Shown here: positions 1 through 7,312 of the stretch, piece by piece
Position numbering within the stretch: the stretch's first letter is position 1
Layout of the letters: each line of letters opens with the position of its first letter
DNA from: an uncultured Burkholderiaceae bacterium
GTDB taxonomy: Bacteria; Pseudomonadota; Gammaproteobacteria; Burkholderiales; Burkholderiaceae_F
Assembly: GCA_937936215.1 (NCBI GenBank)
Contig: CALGWX010000321.1
Span: 1-9,556, forward strand
Length of the DNA stretch: 9,556 bases
Reading direction: 5' to 3'
Made by a program: the position numbers and the translations under genes
Notes under the pieces: generated by a model
Told to the model about the DNA's origin: nothing
The model's database searches: none
Seen by the model: only the letters and a program-made list of their open reading frames with translations

Positions 1-121
1 TTCGCCCGTCTTCTTGGCGTACGGGTAAATCCCGTCAATGACTCGGCCGCCATTGCCCGCCGTTCCTGATTCAAGGACGCGGAGCAGGCCCTGACCGCGA
101 ATGCCGGGTGAAGGAGCTTCA
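1..121. other. left-edge sequence with no assignable gene
   Basis: A plus-strand reading frame is open from base 1 and ends in TGA at 67-69, so it could be the last 22 codons of an upstream gene. The minus strand is also open through the same bases and reads equally protein-like (for example VIDGIYPYAKKTGE), with no start codon that I can support. I recognise neither product. Bases 70-121 form the leader of the permease gene and include its Shine-Dalgarno sequence. I see no convincing -35/-10 promoter. Confidence 0.3.
111..116 (+). promoter_or_regulatory. Shine-Dalgarno AAGGAG that sets the permease start at GTG 122
   Basis: AAGGAG lies five bases before GTG 122. The in-frame ATG at 101 lies upstream of this site and has no purine-rich stretch at the right distance. 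The GTG is therefore the better start, and the seven residues before it are probably not translated. Confidence 0.7.
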
Positions 122-1168
122 GTGAGTGCGATTGCCTTGAACCTGGGCCGTTGGCCCGCCCGCCGGCTGGTCCCGTTCCTGCTGCTGGCCGCCATCGCCT
201 GGTTTGCGCTGTACCAGGCGCTGCTGCCCGCCTCGGAGGCGCTGGTGGCCCTGTTGCCGGTGGATCGCGAAAGCCATCTCGGCGGCGCGCTGCAGTTCTT
301 CTTCTACGACACGCCCAAGGTGCTGCTGCTGCTCGCCGGCATCGTGTTCGTGATGGGGATGGTGAATTCCTACTTCACGCCGGAGCGCACGCGCGCCCTG
401 CTGGCGGGCCGCACCGAAGGCGCCGCCAACGTGATGGCGGCCAGCCTCGGCATCGTCACGCCGTTCTGCTCCTGCTCGGCGGTGCCGCTGTTCATCGGCT
501 TCGTGCAGGCCGGCGTGCCTCTGGGGGTGACGTTCTCGTTCCTGATCGCGGCGCCGATGGTCAACGAGGTGGCGCTCACGCTGCTGTTCGGCCTGTTCGG
601 CTGGCAGGTCGCGCTGCTGTACCTCGGCCTGGGCCTTTCGGTGGCGATCGTCGCCGGCTGGGTGATCGGCCGGCTGAAAATGGAGCCGCATCTGGAAGAC
701 TGGGTGCGCAACATGCCGCACGTGACGGCATCGGCCGACGTCGCGGCGCTGACGCTCGGCGAGCGCATCGACGCTGGCTTCGCCGCCGTACGCGAGATCG
801 TCGGCCGCGTGTGGCCGTACATCCTCGCTGGCATCGCCATCGGCGCCGGCATCCATGGCTACGTGCCGGCCGAGGTCATGGCCTCGTTCATGGGCAAGGA
901 CGCCTGGTGGGCGGTGCCGCTGGCGGTACTGATCGGCGTGCCGATGTACACCAACGCCGCCGGCGTGATTCCGGTCGTTCAGGCGCTGCTCGTCAAGGGC
1001 GCGGCGCTCGGCACGGTGCTGGCCTTCATGATGAGCGTGATCGCGCTGTCGGCGCCGGAGCTGATCATCCTGCGCAAGGTGCTCAAGCCGCGGCTGATCG
1101 CCACCTTCGTCGGCGTGGTGGCCACCGGCATCCTGCTGGTCGGCTTCGTGTTCAACGCAGTGCTGTGA
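122..1168 (+). CDS. ArsP/DUF318-family integral membrane permease
   Basis: This is a polytopic inner-membrane permease of 348 residues. It resembles the DUF318/ArsP_1 family, some members of which export organoarsenicals while many have unknown substrates. Hydrophobic segments fall at about residues 17-35, 66-84, 105-130, 135-160, 164-184, 232-250, 262-285, 295-312 and 328-347. The family hallmark TPFCSCS is at residues 113-119 with both cysteines present. A second conserved-looking polar membrane motif, PMYTNAAGVIP, begins at residue 274, and SAPELIILRKVLK follows near 310. The hydrophilic loop at about 185-230 is typical. The gene is followed after 34 bases by a CxxC redox protein, a pairing often seen for this family, which suggests a thiol- or metalloid-related substrate. 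The family call is strong; the substrate is unknown, and arsenic cannot be assumed because no arsR or arsC is visible. Confidence 0.85.
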   Translation: MSAIALNLGRWPARRLVPFLLLAAIAWFALYQALLPASEALVALLPVDRESHLGGALQFFFYDTPKVLLLLAGIVFVMGMVNSYFTPERTRALLAGRTEGAANVMAASLGIVTPFCSCSAVPLFIGFVQAGVPLGVTFSFLIAAPMVNEVALTLLFGLFGWQVALLYLGLGLSVAIVAGWVIGRLKMEPHLEDWVRNMPHVTASADVAALTLGERIDAGFAAVREIVGRVWPYILAGIAIGAGIHGYVPAEVMASFMGKDAWWAVPLAVLIGVPMYTNAAGVIPVVQALLVKGAALGTVLAFMMSVIALSAPELIILRKVLKPRLIATFVGVVATGILLVGFVFNAVL

Positions 1169-1190
1169 TCCCGGCGCGGGATCCGATTCA

Positions 1191-1196
1191 GGGGAG
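1191..1196 (+). promoter_or_regulatory. Shine-Dalgarno GGGGAG favouring ATG 1203
   Basis: GGGGAG directly abuts the first ATG (1197), which leaves no spacer. It stands six bases before the second in-frame ATG (1203). The second start therefore fits ribosome spacing better. Confidence 0.6.
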
Positions 1197-1202
1197 ATGA
1201 CG

Positions 1203-1439
1203 ATGGACATCAAGGTTCTGGGCACGGGTTGCGCCAACTGCAAGACGACGCTGGCGCTGATCGAACAGGTGGCGCAGGCCAAGGGCGTGGCGGTCACGCT
1301 CGGCAAGGTCGAGGACCTGCGCGAGATCATGGGCTACGGCGTGATGTCCACACCCGGCGTGGTGATCGACGGCAAGGTCGTGCACGCCGGCGGCGTGCCC
1401 CGCCGCGACAAGGTCGAGCAGTGGCTCACCGCGGCCTGA
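1203..1439 (+). CDS. thioredoxin-family redox-active disulfide protein
   Basis: This 78-residue protein is about the length of the small redox-active disulfide protein 2 / thioredoxin_3 group. It opens with a beta strand (MDIKVLGTG) followed by the active-site CANC at residues 10-13. The cis-proline motif STPGVVIDG is near residue 51, and KVEQWL forms the C-terminal helix. There is no signal peptide, so it should act in the cytoplasm. It lies 34 bases after the permease and 27 bases before the next gene, all on one strand, consistent with an operon. Proteins of this type commonly sit next to DUF318 permeases, where they may reduce or deliver the substrate, but this role is inferred. The alternative start at ATG 1197 would add only two residues. 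Confidence 0.85.
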   Translation: MDIKVLGTGCANCKTTLALIEQVAQAKGVAVTLGKVEDLREIMGYGVMSTPGVVIDGKVVHAGGVPRRDKVEQWLTAA

Positions 1440-1466
1440 CGAAGAACCCGCAACGAAGGACTGGCC

Positions 1467-1697
1467 ATGAGCCCGCAGAAGAAATTCCACCTCGTCTTCT
1501 CGCTCGTGATGGGCGCGATGATGATCTTCCTGATGACCTTCGTCATCACGGCGGTCAACGTCGGCTTCACCGCCAACTTCCTCGCCCTGTGGACGAAGGC
1601 CTTCGCGATTGCCTACGTGGTCGGCGTGCCGGTGATCTTCTTCCTCGCTCCGGTGGCGAGGAAGCTCACCGCCAGCCTCGTCGGCGCGCCGCGGTGA
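1467..1697 (+). CDS. DUF2798-like small membrane protein
   Basis: This small integral membrane protein of 76 residues has two hydrophobic helices, at about residues 9-31 and 42-62. They are joined by a short loop containing NFLALW and flanked by basic residues at both ends. The pattern (FHLVFSLVMGAMMIFLMT, then WTKAFAIAYVVGVPVIFFLAPVARKL) matches DUF2798 proteins, whose function is unknown. A good Shine-Dalgarno, GAAGGA (1455-1460), stands six bases before the ATG. It probably belongs to the permease/thioredoxin transcript. The stop at 1697 lies immediately before the open stretch that carries the thiolase remnant, so a rearrangement boundary is close to its 3' end. The last few residues (ASLVGAPR) could be affected by that event. 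Confidence 0.7.
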   Translation: MSPQKKFHLVFSLVMGAMMIFLMTFVITAVNVGFTANFLALWTKAFAIAYVVGVPVIFFLAPVARKLTASLVGAPR

Positions 1698-1727
1698 GCG
1701 AGGCGCTGGCCTGGTGGCCGCGGTGGC

Positions 1728-1844
1728 GCGATCCTGACGACACGCCTGCTGCACTCGATGGCGCGCGATGGGGTCAAGCGCGGCGTCGTCACGCTGTGCA
1801 TTGGCGGTGGCCAGGGCATCGCGCTGGCGATCGAGCTGGTGTGA
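1728..1844 (+). pseudogene. C-terminal remnant of an acetyl-CoA acetyltransferase (thiolase)
   Basis: A stretch of 38 codons reads AILTTRLLHSM, then VKRGVVTLCIGGGQGIALAI and a TGA. This is the end of a thiolase: the ILTT.LLH helix and the CIGGG.G loop that carries the second catalytic cysteine are both intact. Nothing thiolase-like precedes it. The conserved GHPLGASGAR segment that should come just before ILTT is absent, and the frame is closed by the DUF2798 stop 30 bases upstream. It has no start codon or ribosome site and is too short to fold or act. The likely history is a deletion or insertion that placed the DUF2798/permease block next to, or inside, an old thiolase gene. The family assignment is from recognised motifs; the history is inference. 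Confidence 0.75.
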
Positions 1845-1896
1845 CCCCGGCTGGCGCCGGACCCTCCGGCCACCGCGGCGATGCAGCCGCCCACTG

Positions 1897-2637
1897 ATGA
1901 TCGCTCTGGCGGCGGCGCTGACCTTCGTTCTGACCACGGTCATGGCGATGGCCGGCGTCGGCGCCGCCTTCGTGCTGATCCCGGTGTTCACGGCGCAGGG
2001 CGTCGAACTGCACGGCGCGATGGCCACCGCGCTGCTGCTCAACGCCGTGGCCATGACCGTGGCCTCGGTCACCTTCGTGCGCAAGCGGGTCGTCGCCTGG
2101 CCGCTGGTGCTGCCGATGCTGGCGCTGGCGGTGATCGCATCACCCTTCGGCGTGCGACTGGCGCAACGTCTGGACCGCACGCTGCTGTTGTGGCTGTTCG
2201 TCGCCTTCCTGGTCTTCGCCAGCGTGATGATGCTGGTTTACCGGCCGAAGCCGCGGCCGGCGGCGGGGTCGGCTGCGAGCGCGCTGGCGCTGGGCCTTCC
2301 GGTGGGCGGCATCGCCAGTTTCGTCGGCGGCCTGCTTGGCGTCGGCGGGGGCAACATCATCGTTTCCGCTCTGGTCGCCTCGGGGCTGGAGCCGAAGCGC
2401 GCCGCGGCCAGCGCCTCGTTCGTGGTGCTGTTCGCGTCGCTGTCCGGATTCCTGGCGCACGCCACGACGGGCACGATCGACACCACGCTGCTCGTCTCGA
2501 CGGCGGTGGCCAGCGCGGCCGGCGCGGCGCTTGGCGCCTGGTTGGCGAGCGTGAAGATCGGTGCCGAGCAGTTGAAGCGGGTCATCGCCGTCGTGCTGAT
2601 GGCGGTGGCCGTCAAGACCGCCTGGAGCCTGCTTTGA
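1897..2637 (+). CDS. TauE/SafE-family sulfite/anion exporter
   Basis: This 246-residue membrane protein has the length and two-fold repeat of TauE/SafE transporters, which are thought to export sulfite, sulfoacetate or related anions. Hydrophobic helices lie at about residues 3-32, 42-60, 68-85, 95-114, 128-158, 168-188, 197-217 and 228-245. The glycine-rich motif GGLLGVGGGNIIV at 144-156 begins the second repeat. The first repeat is less glycine-rich (AMAGVGAAFVLIPVF at 17-31). The first ATG in frame after the thiolase remnant is at 1897. No ATG, GTG or TTG precedes it downstream of that remnant, and no good Shine-Dalgarno is seen, so translation may be weak or altered by the rearrangement. 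A sulfur-oxidation context fits a sulfite exporter, but the substrate is inferred. Confidence 0.82.
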   Translation: MIALAAALTFVLTTVMAMAGVGAAFVLIPVFTAQGVELHGAMATALLLNAVAMTVASVTFVRKRVVAWPLVLPMLALAVIASPFGVRLAQRLDRTLLLWLFVAFLVFASVMMLVYRPKPRPAAGSAASALALGLPVGGIASFVGGLLGVGGGNIIVSALVASGLEPKRAAASASFVVLFASLSGFLAHATTGTIDTTLLVSTAVASAAGAALGAWLASVKIGAEQLKRVIAVVLMAVAVKTAWSLL

Positions 2638-2701
2638 CGCCGCGCCTTGGGCGCGAGCCGCGTCGGCTTCCATTCCCCGCATCCTGAACGAGAAGTGAAC
2701 C

Positions 2702-3307
2702 ATGAACGACGATCGATAGATCCTTGCCGATGCCCTCGCCTTCCACGGCAATCGCTGCTGGGCCAGCGTCGCCGGCGTACGTGCCGGCCTGCCGGCGCTG
2801 CGCGAGCTGGGCGTGCGCCGCTCCGGCGGGCGTCAGTTGCACGCCTTCGTCGAGATCGGCGAGGACCACGGGGGCATGTGTTTCGCCGACGGCGTGCAGT
2901 ACGCCACCGGCTGCACGCTGGGCAAGGGCAACATGGACAAGACGCCGCTGGGCAAGCTGGCCGTGACCGTCATCGAGCGCGCCAGTGGGCGGGCGCTGCG
3001 CGTGAGCTACAAGCCGGCGCTCCAGAAGCGCATCGGCGAATCGGCGTTCATGGTCAAGCGCGGCCAGGGCATCGAGCCGGACGACATCCCCGAGGCCGAG
3101 CAGCTGGAGCTGGTCGACCTGGTGTGGAACGCTCCGGAAGCGGATGTGCTGGCGCTCGGCGAGATCTTCCGCTTCGAGCGCGACTGGCTGCCGGAGATCA
3201 TGGGCTTCGTGCCCTGCGCCGCCTGCCGCGAGCTCACCGCGCGCGCCTACCTTCGCGTCGTCGGCGAGAAGCATGTGTGCATTCCCTGCTCCGGCTTTGA
3301 GCGTTGA
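2702..3307 (+). pseudogene. FmdE-family metal-binding protein with an in-frame TAG at codon 6
   Basis: The frame from ATG 2702 to the TGA at 3305-3307 encodes about 201 residues of an FmdE-domain protein (PF02663, named after formylmethanofuran dehydrogenase subunit E). The ATG has a plausible ribosome site, GAGAAG, six bases upstream. Codon 6 (2717-2719) is TAG, and homologous-looking sequence resumes at once with ILADALAFHG. CAG to TAG is the simplest explanation. The family's HGHxC motif reads HGNRC at residues 15-19, so a usual metal-ligand His is Asn. The core GGMCFADGVQYATGCTLGKG (58-77) is intact, as is the C-terminal zinc-ribbon pair CAAC (172-175) and CIPC (193-196). An open frame from GTG 2813 to 3307 (164 residues) remains but would lose the HGxxC segment. 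The family's bacterial role is unclear; metal or Mo/W cofactor handling is possible. It may be a pseudogene, a sequencing error, or read through. Confidence 0.7.
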
Positions 3308-3370
3308 GCGCGGGCGCAGCGTGGCGCGGCGGCGGTTCGTGCGTTGGCGTGTGCGCGCGGCTGGATGAGA

Positions 3371-3417
3371 CCGCCGGGCCGCCCCAAGGGCGAATCCCTG
3401 AGCGCGCAGCGCGAAGG
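3371..3417 (+). repeat. candidate interspersed intergenic element
   Basis: The 117 bases between the FmdE-like and SufC-like genes contain a G/C-rich block running from CCGCCGGGCCGCCCCAAGGG to GAGCGCGCAGCGCGAAGG. I recall similar CCGGGCCGCCCCAAGGGCG blocks scattered between genes in Burkholderiales/Rhodocyclales chromosomes. Read in the SufC frame it gives PPGRPKGE, a tell-tale non-protein extension. Its right end also supplies the ribosome site for the next gene. Only one copy is in this window, so repeat status rests on recall. Confidence 0.4.
3413..3417 (+). promoter_or_regulatory. Shine-Dalgarno GAAGG for GTG 3425
   Basis: GAAGG stands seven bases before GTG 3425. The alternative ATG at 3482, also in frame, has no comparable site. 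The start is moderately supported because the ABC domain itself would be complete from either codon. Confidence 0.5.
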
Positions 3418-3424
3418 TAGTCCA

Positions 3425-4208
<784 letters not shown>

Positions 4209-4216
<8 letters not shown>

Positions 4217-5203
4217 TCTGCAACCGATGCTCGATGCGTTCGCGGTCGCCGGCGAGGATCCCGCCGCGCTGCTCGCGTCCGGCACCGCGCATCTGGTGGC
4301 CTATGGGCACGATCTCGCCAGCCTGCAGTCGATCCCCGGCGTCACCGTGCTGGCCACCAGTTCGCCGCACGGCATCGAGGCGCGCATCGATGTCGACGCC
4401 GGCGTGCGCGTGCCGCAGCCGGTGCACCTGTGCTTCGGCCTGCTGGATCCGCGCGGCATGCAGAAGGTGCAGCTCGACCTGCGGGTGCGGCGGTCACCGT
4501 TTGGTCGCACTGCCTGTTCACCTGGGTCGAAGGGGCGCGGCACCTGATGCAGGCGGCGATCATCCTGGACGAGGGCGCGACGCTCGACTTCCAGGAGTCG
4601 CACTACCACGGCGATTCCGGCGGCATCGAGGTGCGGGCCCGCGCGGCGGTGAAGCTGGCGGCGCGGGCGCGTTACCGCGCCGACTTCTCGCTGCTGCACG
4701 GCCGCGTCGGCCGGCTCGACCTGGACACCACGGTCGACGCCGGCGAGGCAGCGATCGCCGAACCCGCCAGCCGCGTCTACGGCACCGGCAACGATTCGAT
4801 CCGCATCCGCGAGCAGGTGGATCTGAACGGCGCCTCGTCGCACGCGATCGTCAGGTCGCGGGTGGCGTTGCGCGACGAGGCGACTGCCGAGATCGTCGGC
4901 GCCACCCACGGCAACGCCGCGCACGCGCGCGGGCATGTGGACTGCACGGAGATCGTTCGCGACCGCGCGGTGGCGCGGGCGGTGCCGGAAGTCAGCGTCA
5001 CCCATCCGCTGGCCAAGGTGACGCACGAAGCGGCCATCGGCGCCGTCGACACGCGCCAGCTCGAAACGCTGATGGCGCGCGGCGTGGCGCCGGACGAGGC
5101 GGTGGACATCCTCGTGCGCGGCCTGCTGAGCGTCGCGCCGGCCGGAGATCGCCCGGCTGAGAGTCAGCGCGCCGCCGCGGTCGTGCTGGCGAGGCGCAGT
5201 TGA
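4209..5203 (+). pseudogene. SufB/SufD-family protein split by a one-base frameshift
   Basis: Read as one gene with a single shift, this encodes about 331 residues, the size of the short SufB-like proteins that pair with a lone SufC. The first frame runs from ATG 4209 through HLCFGLLDPRGMQKVQLDLRV (residues 73-93) and then loses homology, ending in TGA at 4545-4547. The second frame continues at about 4490 with AVTVWSHCLFTWVEGARHL and runs to 5203. The loss of one base in the GTGCGGCGGTC stretch at 4485-4495 explains it. The C-terminal SufBD core is well kept: HGDSGGIEV, AEPASRVYGTGNDSIRIREQ, AHARGHVDCTEIVRD and VTHEAAIGAVDTRQLETLMA. The Cys in VDCTE and the Glu in HEA match positions important in SufB, while LMARGVAPDEAVDILVRGLL is the typical end. 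It overlaps the end of the opposing cytochrome gene by 40 bases. Sequence error and true inactivation cannot be told apart here. Confidence 0.78.
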
Positions 5204-6525
5204 CGGTGCTCCTCGCGCATCGGACGGTCGTCGATCGTCCACAGTTTGCGGTCAGCCATCGGCTTGTAGGTCCACCGATACACCAGGCGCGCCCTCACGT
5301 CGACGACGTCGCCGCCGTCGGTGGCTGGGGGCAGGGCGAAGCGGAACGCCGCAACGTCCGGCTGACCGGGTTTCAGCGTCGTGTCGAAGGCGACTTCATC
5401 GGCGACGAAACCGGGCACGCCCACCTGCAGCTGGCCGGTCTTGGGGTTGATGCCCTTCAGCACCTTCGAATAGAGCCGACCCGGCAGGCCGGCCCAGTCC
5501 TGGGCATCGCGCTGCTTGGTCTGCGGGTTGCCGGTGCCAGCCAGCGGCGGCAGAACCAGCTTCGGATCGCCGACGAAAGCCAGCGGCCGGCCTTTGGCGT
5601 CGGTCGCGTCGATCTTCAGGATCACGTTACGGATCGGTCCCGACCCCGGCACGGGATGCGCGGCGCCGACGTTTTCCACCCGCGTCGTGACGATCAGCTC
5701 TCCGCCGTCGACGCGGGCATCGAGTGTCAGATCCACGGCCCGCTGCAGCATGGCGGCGTCGCGAGCGCCGGGAAACGCGTGCGAGCGCACTGCCTCGCGG
5801 GGCGGAAAGCCGGTGGCGACTTCGACCGGCGCAGGATGCAACGGCATGTGGCAGCTCTGACAGGTGTCGTTGGTCGCGCCGGCGTCGTACAGCGCCTTCC
5901 AGTCCTGATAAGTGGAGATCGCCAGCACTTTCTCTTCCTGGTTCAGGTGGCAGGTGCCGCACAACTTCGCGTCCTTGAGCAGCGGCGAGGCGACGGTCTC
6001 GTGCGCGCGCGACTGCGGTCCCTTGTGTCGCGACAGGCGCGGACCGAACTTGCGCTCGCCGTTTTCCAGGGTCACCCGCTCGAAGATTCGGCGCTCGTAC
6101 CTGCCGTCGGCGTTACGCCGGATGCGGACGTCGGCAAGTGTGTGGAAGAACTGGCAGGAAATCCCGTGATCCAGCTTCTGGTCGATGGCCGTCGCAAGAT
6201 TGACATCGCCGCGTCCGGCCCTACGCTCGTTGATGACCAGCGTCGGCACGTGGCAGTCGGCGCAGTCACCGTTGTGGCCCGGGAACACTCCCTGGTAGCC
6301 GAAGCCGTCGGGCTGGTTGCGGCCGTTCAGGCCCAGGTACAGCTGCTTGACGATGGGATTGGCCAGGTCCGAACCCATCGCCGAAGACTTCCATTCCTGG
6401 TAGATGCGCTGGTGGCAGGCGCCGCAGTACTCGGGGCTCTTTTGCGGATCGTTGTCTGCCTGCGCCGGCGCCGTCCACAGGAATCCGGCGGCGAGCAATG
6501 CGGCAAGGCGGCGAATGGCGTCCAT
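5164..6525 (-). CDS. exported multiheme cytochrome c (cytochrome c554-like)
   Basis: This 453-residue protein has a Sec signal peptide ending APAQA near residue 23. Haem motifs are CGACH (34-38), CADCH (88-92), CGTCH (189-193) and CQSCH (222-226). A fifth candidate at 124-128 reads CQFFH, with Phe in place of the second cysteine, so that haem is probably lost or singly attached. The haem part resembles the cytochrome c554 / multihaem family. The haem-free C-terminal half (about 260-440) is beta-rich, with NVGAAHPVPGSGPIRN (285-300) matching the HxxPtGxxxRN motif of that family. It should be periplasmic and carry electrons; the donor and acceptor are unknown. A GAGGA ribosome site precedes ATG 6525. 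It lies 88 bases downstream of the Crp-type gene and on the same strand as soxAX. Tetrathionate or nitrogen-compound oxidoreductase roles are possible but not shown. Confidence 0.85.
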   Translation of the reverse strand: MDAIRRLAALLAAGFLWTAPAQADNDPQKSPEYCGACHQRIYQEWKSSAMGSDLANPIVKQLYLGLNGRNQPDGFGYQGVFPGHNGDCADCHVPTLVINERRAGRGDVNLATAIDQKLDHGISCQFFHTLADVRIRRNADGRYERRIFERVTLENGERKFGPRLSRHKGPQSRAHETVASPLLKDAKLCGTCHLNQEEKVLAISTYQDWKALYDAGATNDTCQSCHMPLHPAPVEVATGFPPREAVRSHAFPGARDAAMLQRAVDLTLDARVDGGELIVTTRVENVGAAHPVPGSGPIRNVILKIDATDAKGRPLAFVGDPKLVLPPLAGTGNPQTKQRDAQDWAGLPGRLYSKVLKGINPKTGQLQVGVPGFVADEVAFDTTLKPGQPDVAAFRFALPPATDGGDVVDVRARLVYRWTYKPMADRKLWTIDDRPMREEHRQLRLASTTAAAR

Positions 6526-6558
6526 GGTCAGTCCTCGTCGCGAGAGGAACTCCGCGCA

Positions 6559-6566
6559 GCCTAGGC
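6559..6566. repeat. GCCTAGGC palindrome, part of a CCTAGGCGG motif shared with the soxA upstream region
   Basis: GCCTAGGC is self-complementary and continues to CCTAGGCGG (6560-6568). The same nine bases occur at 9125-9133 upstream of soxA. Here it lies about 35 bases before the multiheme cytochrome start. CTAG is scarce in many proteobacterial genomes, so two intergenic copies are noticeable. A protein-binding site is possible but unproven. Confidence 0.35.
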
Positions 6567-6590
6567 GGGCGCGTCGTCACCCGCCATGAT

Positions 6591-6611
6591 CGCAATCTGT
6601 TTGCGCTGCAA
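6591..6611. repeat. overlapping small dyads between the Crp-type gene and the cytochrome gene
   Basis: CGCAA-TCTGT-TTGCG (6591-6605) and TTGC-GCT-GCAA (6601-6611) are perfect but short inverted repeats that overlap by five bases. They lie 66-86 bases upstream of the cytochrome ATG, near the stop of the Crp-type gene. They could form an operator. They contain no uridine-rich tail in either direction, so a terminator is unlikely. Confidence 0.3.
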
Positions 6612-6613
6612 TA

Positions 6614-7225
6614 TCAGCGAAGCAAGCGCATCGAACCGTCGCCGTCCTCGATGCGCTGCACTGCCCGCAGCCGCGCCAGCGCGCGATGAAGGCCCTCCGG
6701 CGTCAGCCCCAGTTCCTCGGCCCAGTCCGTCAGCGGGCCGGGAAGGCGCACGAACCCGTCCGGGCCGCCTTCGCAGGCGAGAAAGTGGATCACCCGGTCC
6801 TCGGGGCGCCGCAGCCGCAGCCGCTCGTAGCGCGAGCACTGCCGACGCGCATTGCGCAGCTGCGCCTGCAGGAACGCCATGGCGAAAACGGTGTCGGCGC
6901 GCAGCGCGTCGAGCACGGCCGCCTTGGGCAACGCGATGAGCTCGCTATCGGTCCGCACCCTGCCGCTGCACGTGTAGCAGTCGACCGCCAGCGCCGACTC
7001 GGCGAAGAATTCGCCGGCTGCCGCGCTCAGCATCACCAGCGGCGTTCCGTCGGGCGCGACCCGTTCGGCGTCGACGCGACCGACGCGCACGAAGAAGATC
7101 GACCTTACCGGGTCGCCGAGCCGGAACAACTGTTAATGGCGCCGCAGCGCCGTCAACCGCGATTGCTGGCGCAACGATTCCGGCAGGTAATCGGGCAGCG
7201 CGGCTGGCGTTTGAGGCGAAGTCAT
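6614..7225 (-). pseudogene. Crp/Fnr-family transcriptional regulator with an in-frame TAA at codon 31
   Basis: Read from ATG 7225, the frame encodes MTSPQTPAALPDYLPESL, then LTALRRH, a TAA (7135-7133), and then QLFRLGDPVRSIFFVRVGRV without any shift. The halves join exactly as a Crp-type N-terminal helix running into the cyclic-nucleotide-binding beta roll, so CAA to TAA is the simplest change. The rest is complete: the effector domain includes APDGTPLVMLSAAAGEFFAES, a long dimer helix follows, and the helix-turn-helix LTDWAEELGLTPEGLHRALARL falls at about 165-186 of a 203-residue full length. An open stretch without the start region remains (TTG 7129 to 6614, 171 residues), but TTG 7129 has no ribosome site and would lack the first beta strands. 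No Fnr-type cysteine cluster is visible, although three cysteines lie at about residues 83, 86 and 130 of the full length. It probably controlled the neighbouring cytochrome or sox genes. Confidence 0.75.
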
Positions 7226-7312
7226 ACGGTCGAGCACCCTAAGGGCGCGCGGTCCGCAGCCTTCGAGCCGACAGCGCGACCAGCGTGCTCCTCGATCACG
7301 CCGCGGGGAGGG

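Noticed and set aside
1..100. Minus-strand reading VIDGIYPYAKKTGE at the left edge
   Set aside because: It looks protein-like, but it has no start, no known motif, and competes with an equally plausible plus-strand tail. It cannot be decided in 100 bases.
119..1330. Long minus-strand open frame of 403 codons over the permease and redox genes
   Set aside because: It is rich in His, Gln and Arg with no recognisable domain, which is typical of the antisense frame of a GC-rich gene. The plus-strand permease is unmistakable.
5200..6564. Plus-strand open frame of 454 codons over the multiheme cytochrome
   Set aside because: It is antisense to a protein with a signal peptide and four CxxCH motifs, and shows no domain of its own.
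7226..7312. Terminator or operator between the small exported protein and the Crp-type gene
   Set aside because: Only a widely spaced GAGCAC/GTGCTC pair is visible, with no compact stem and no T-run.
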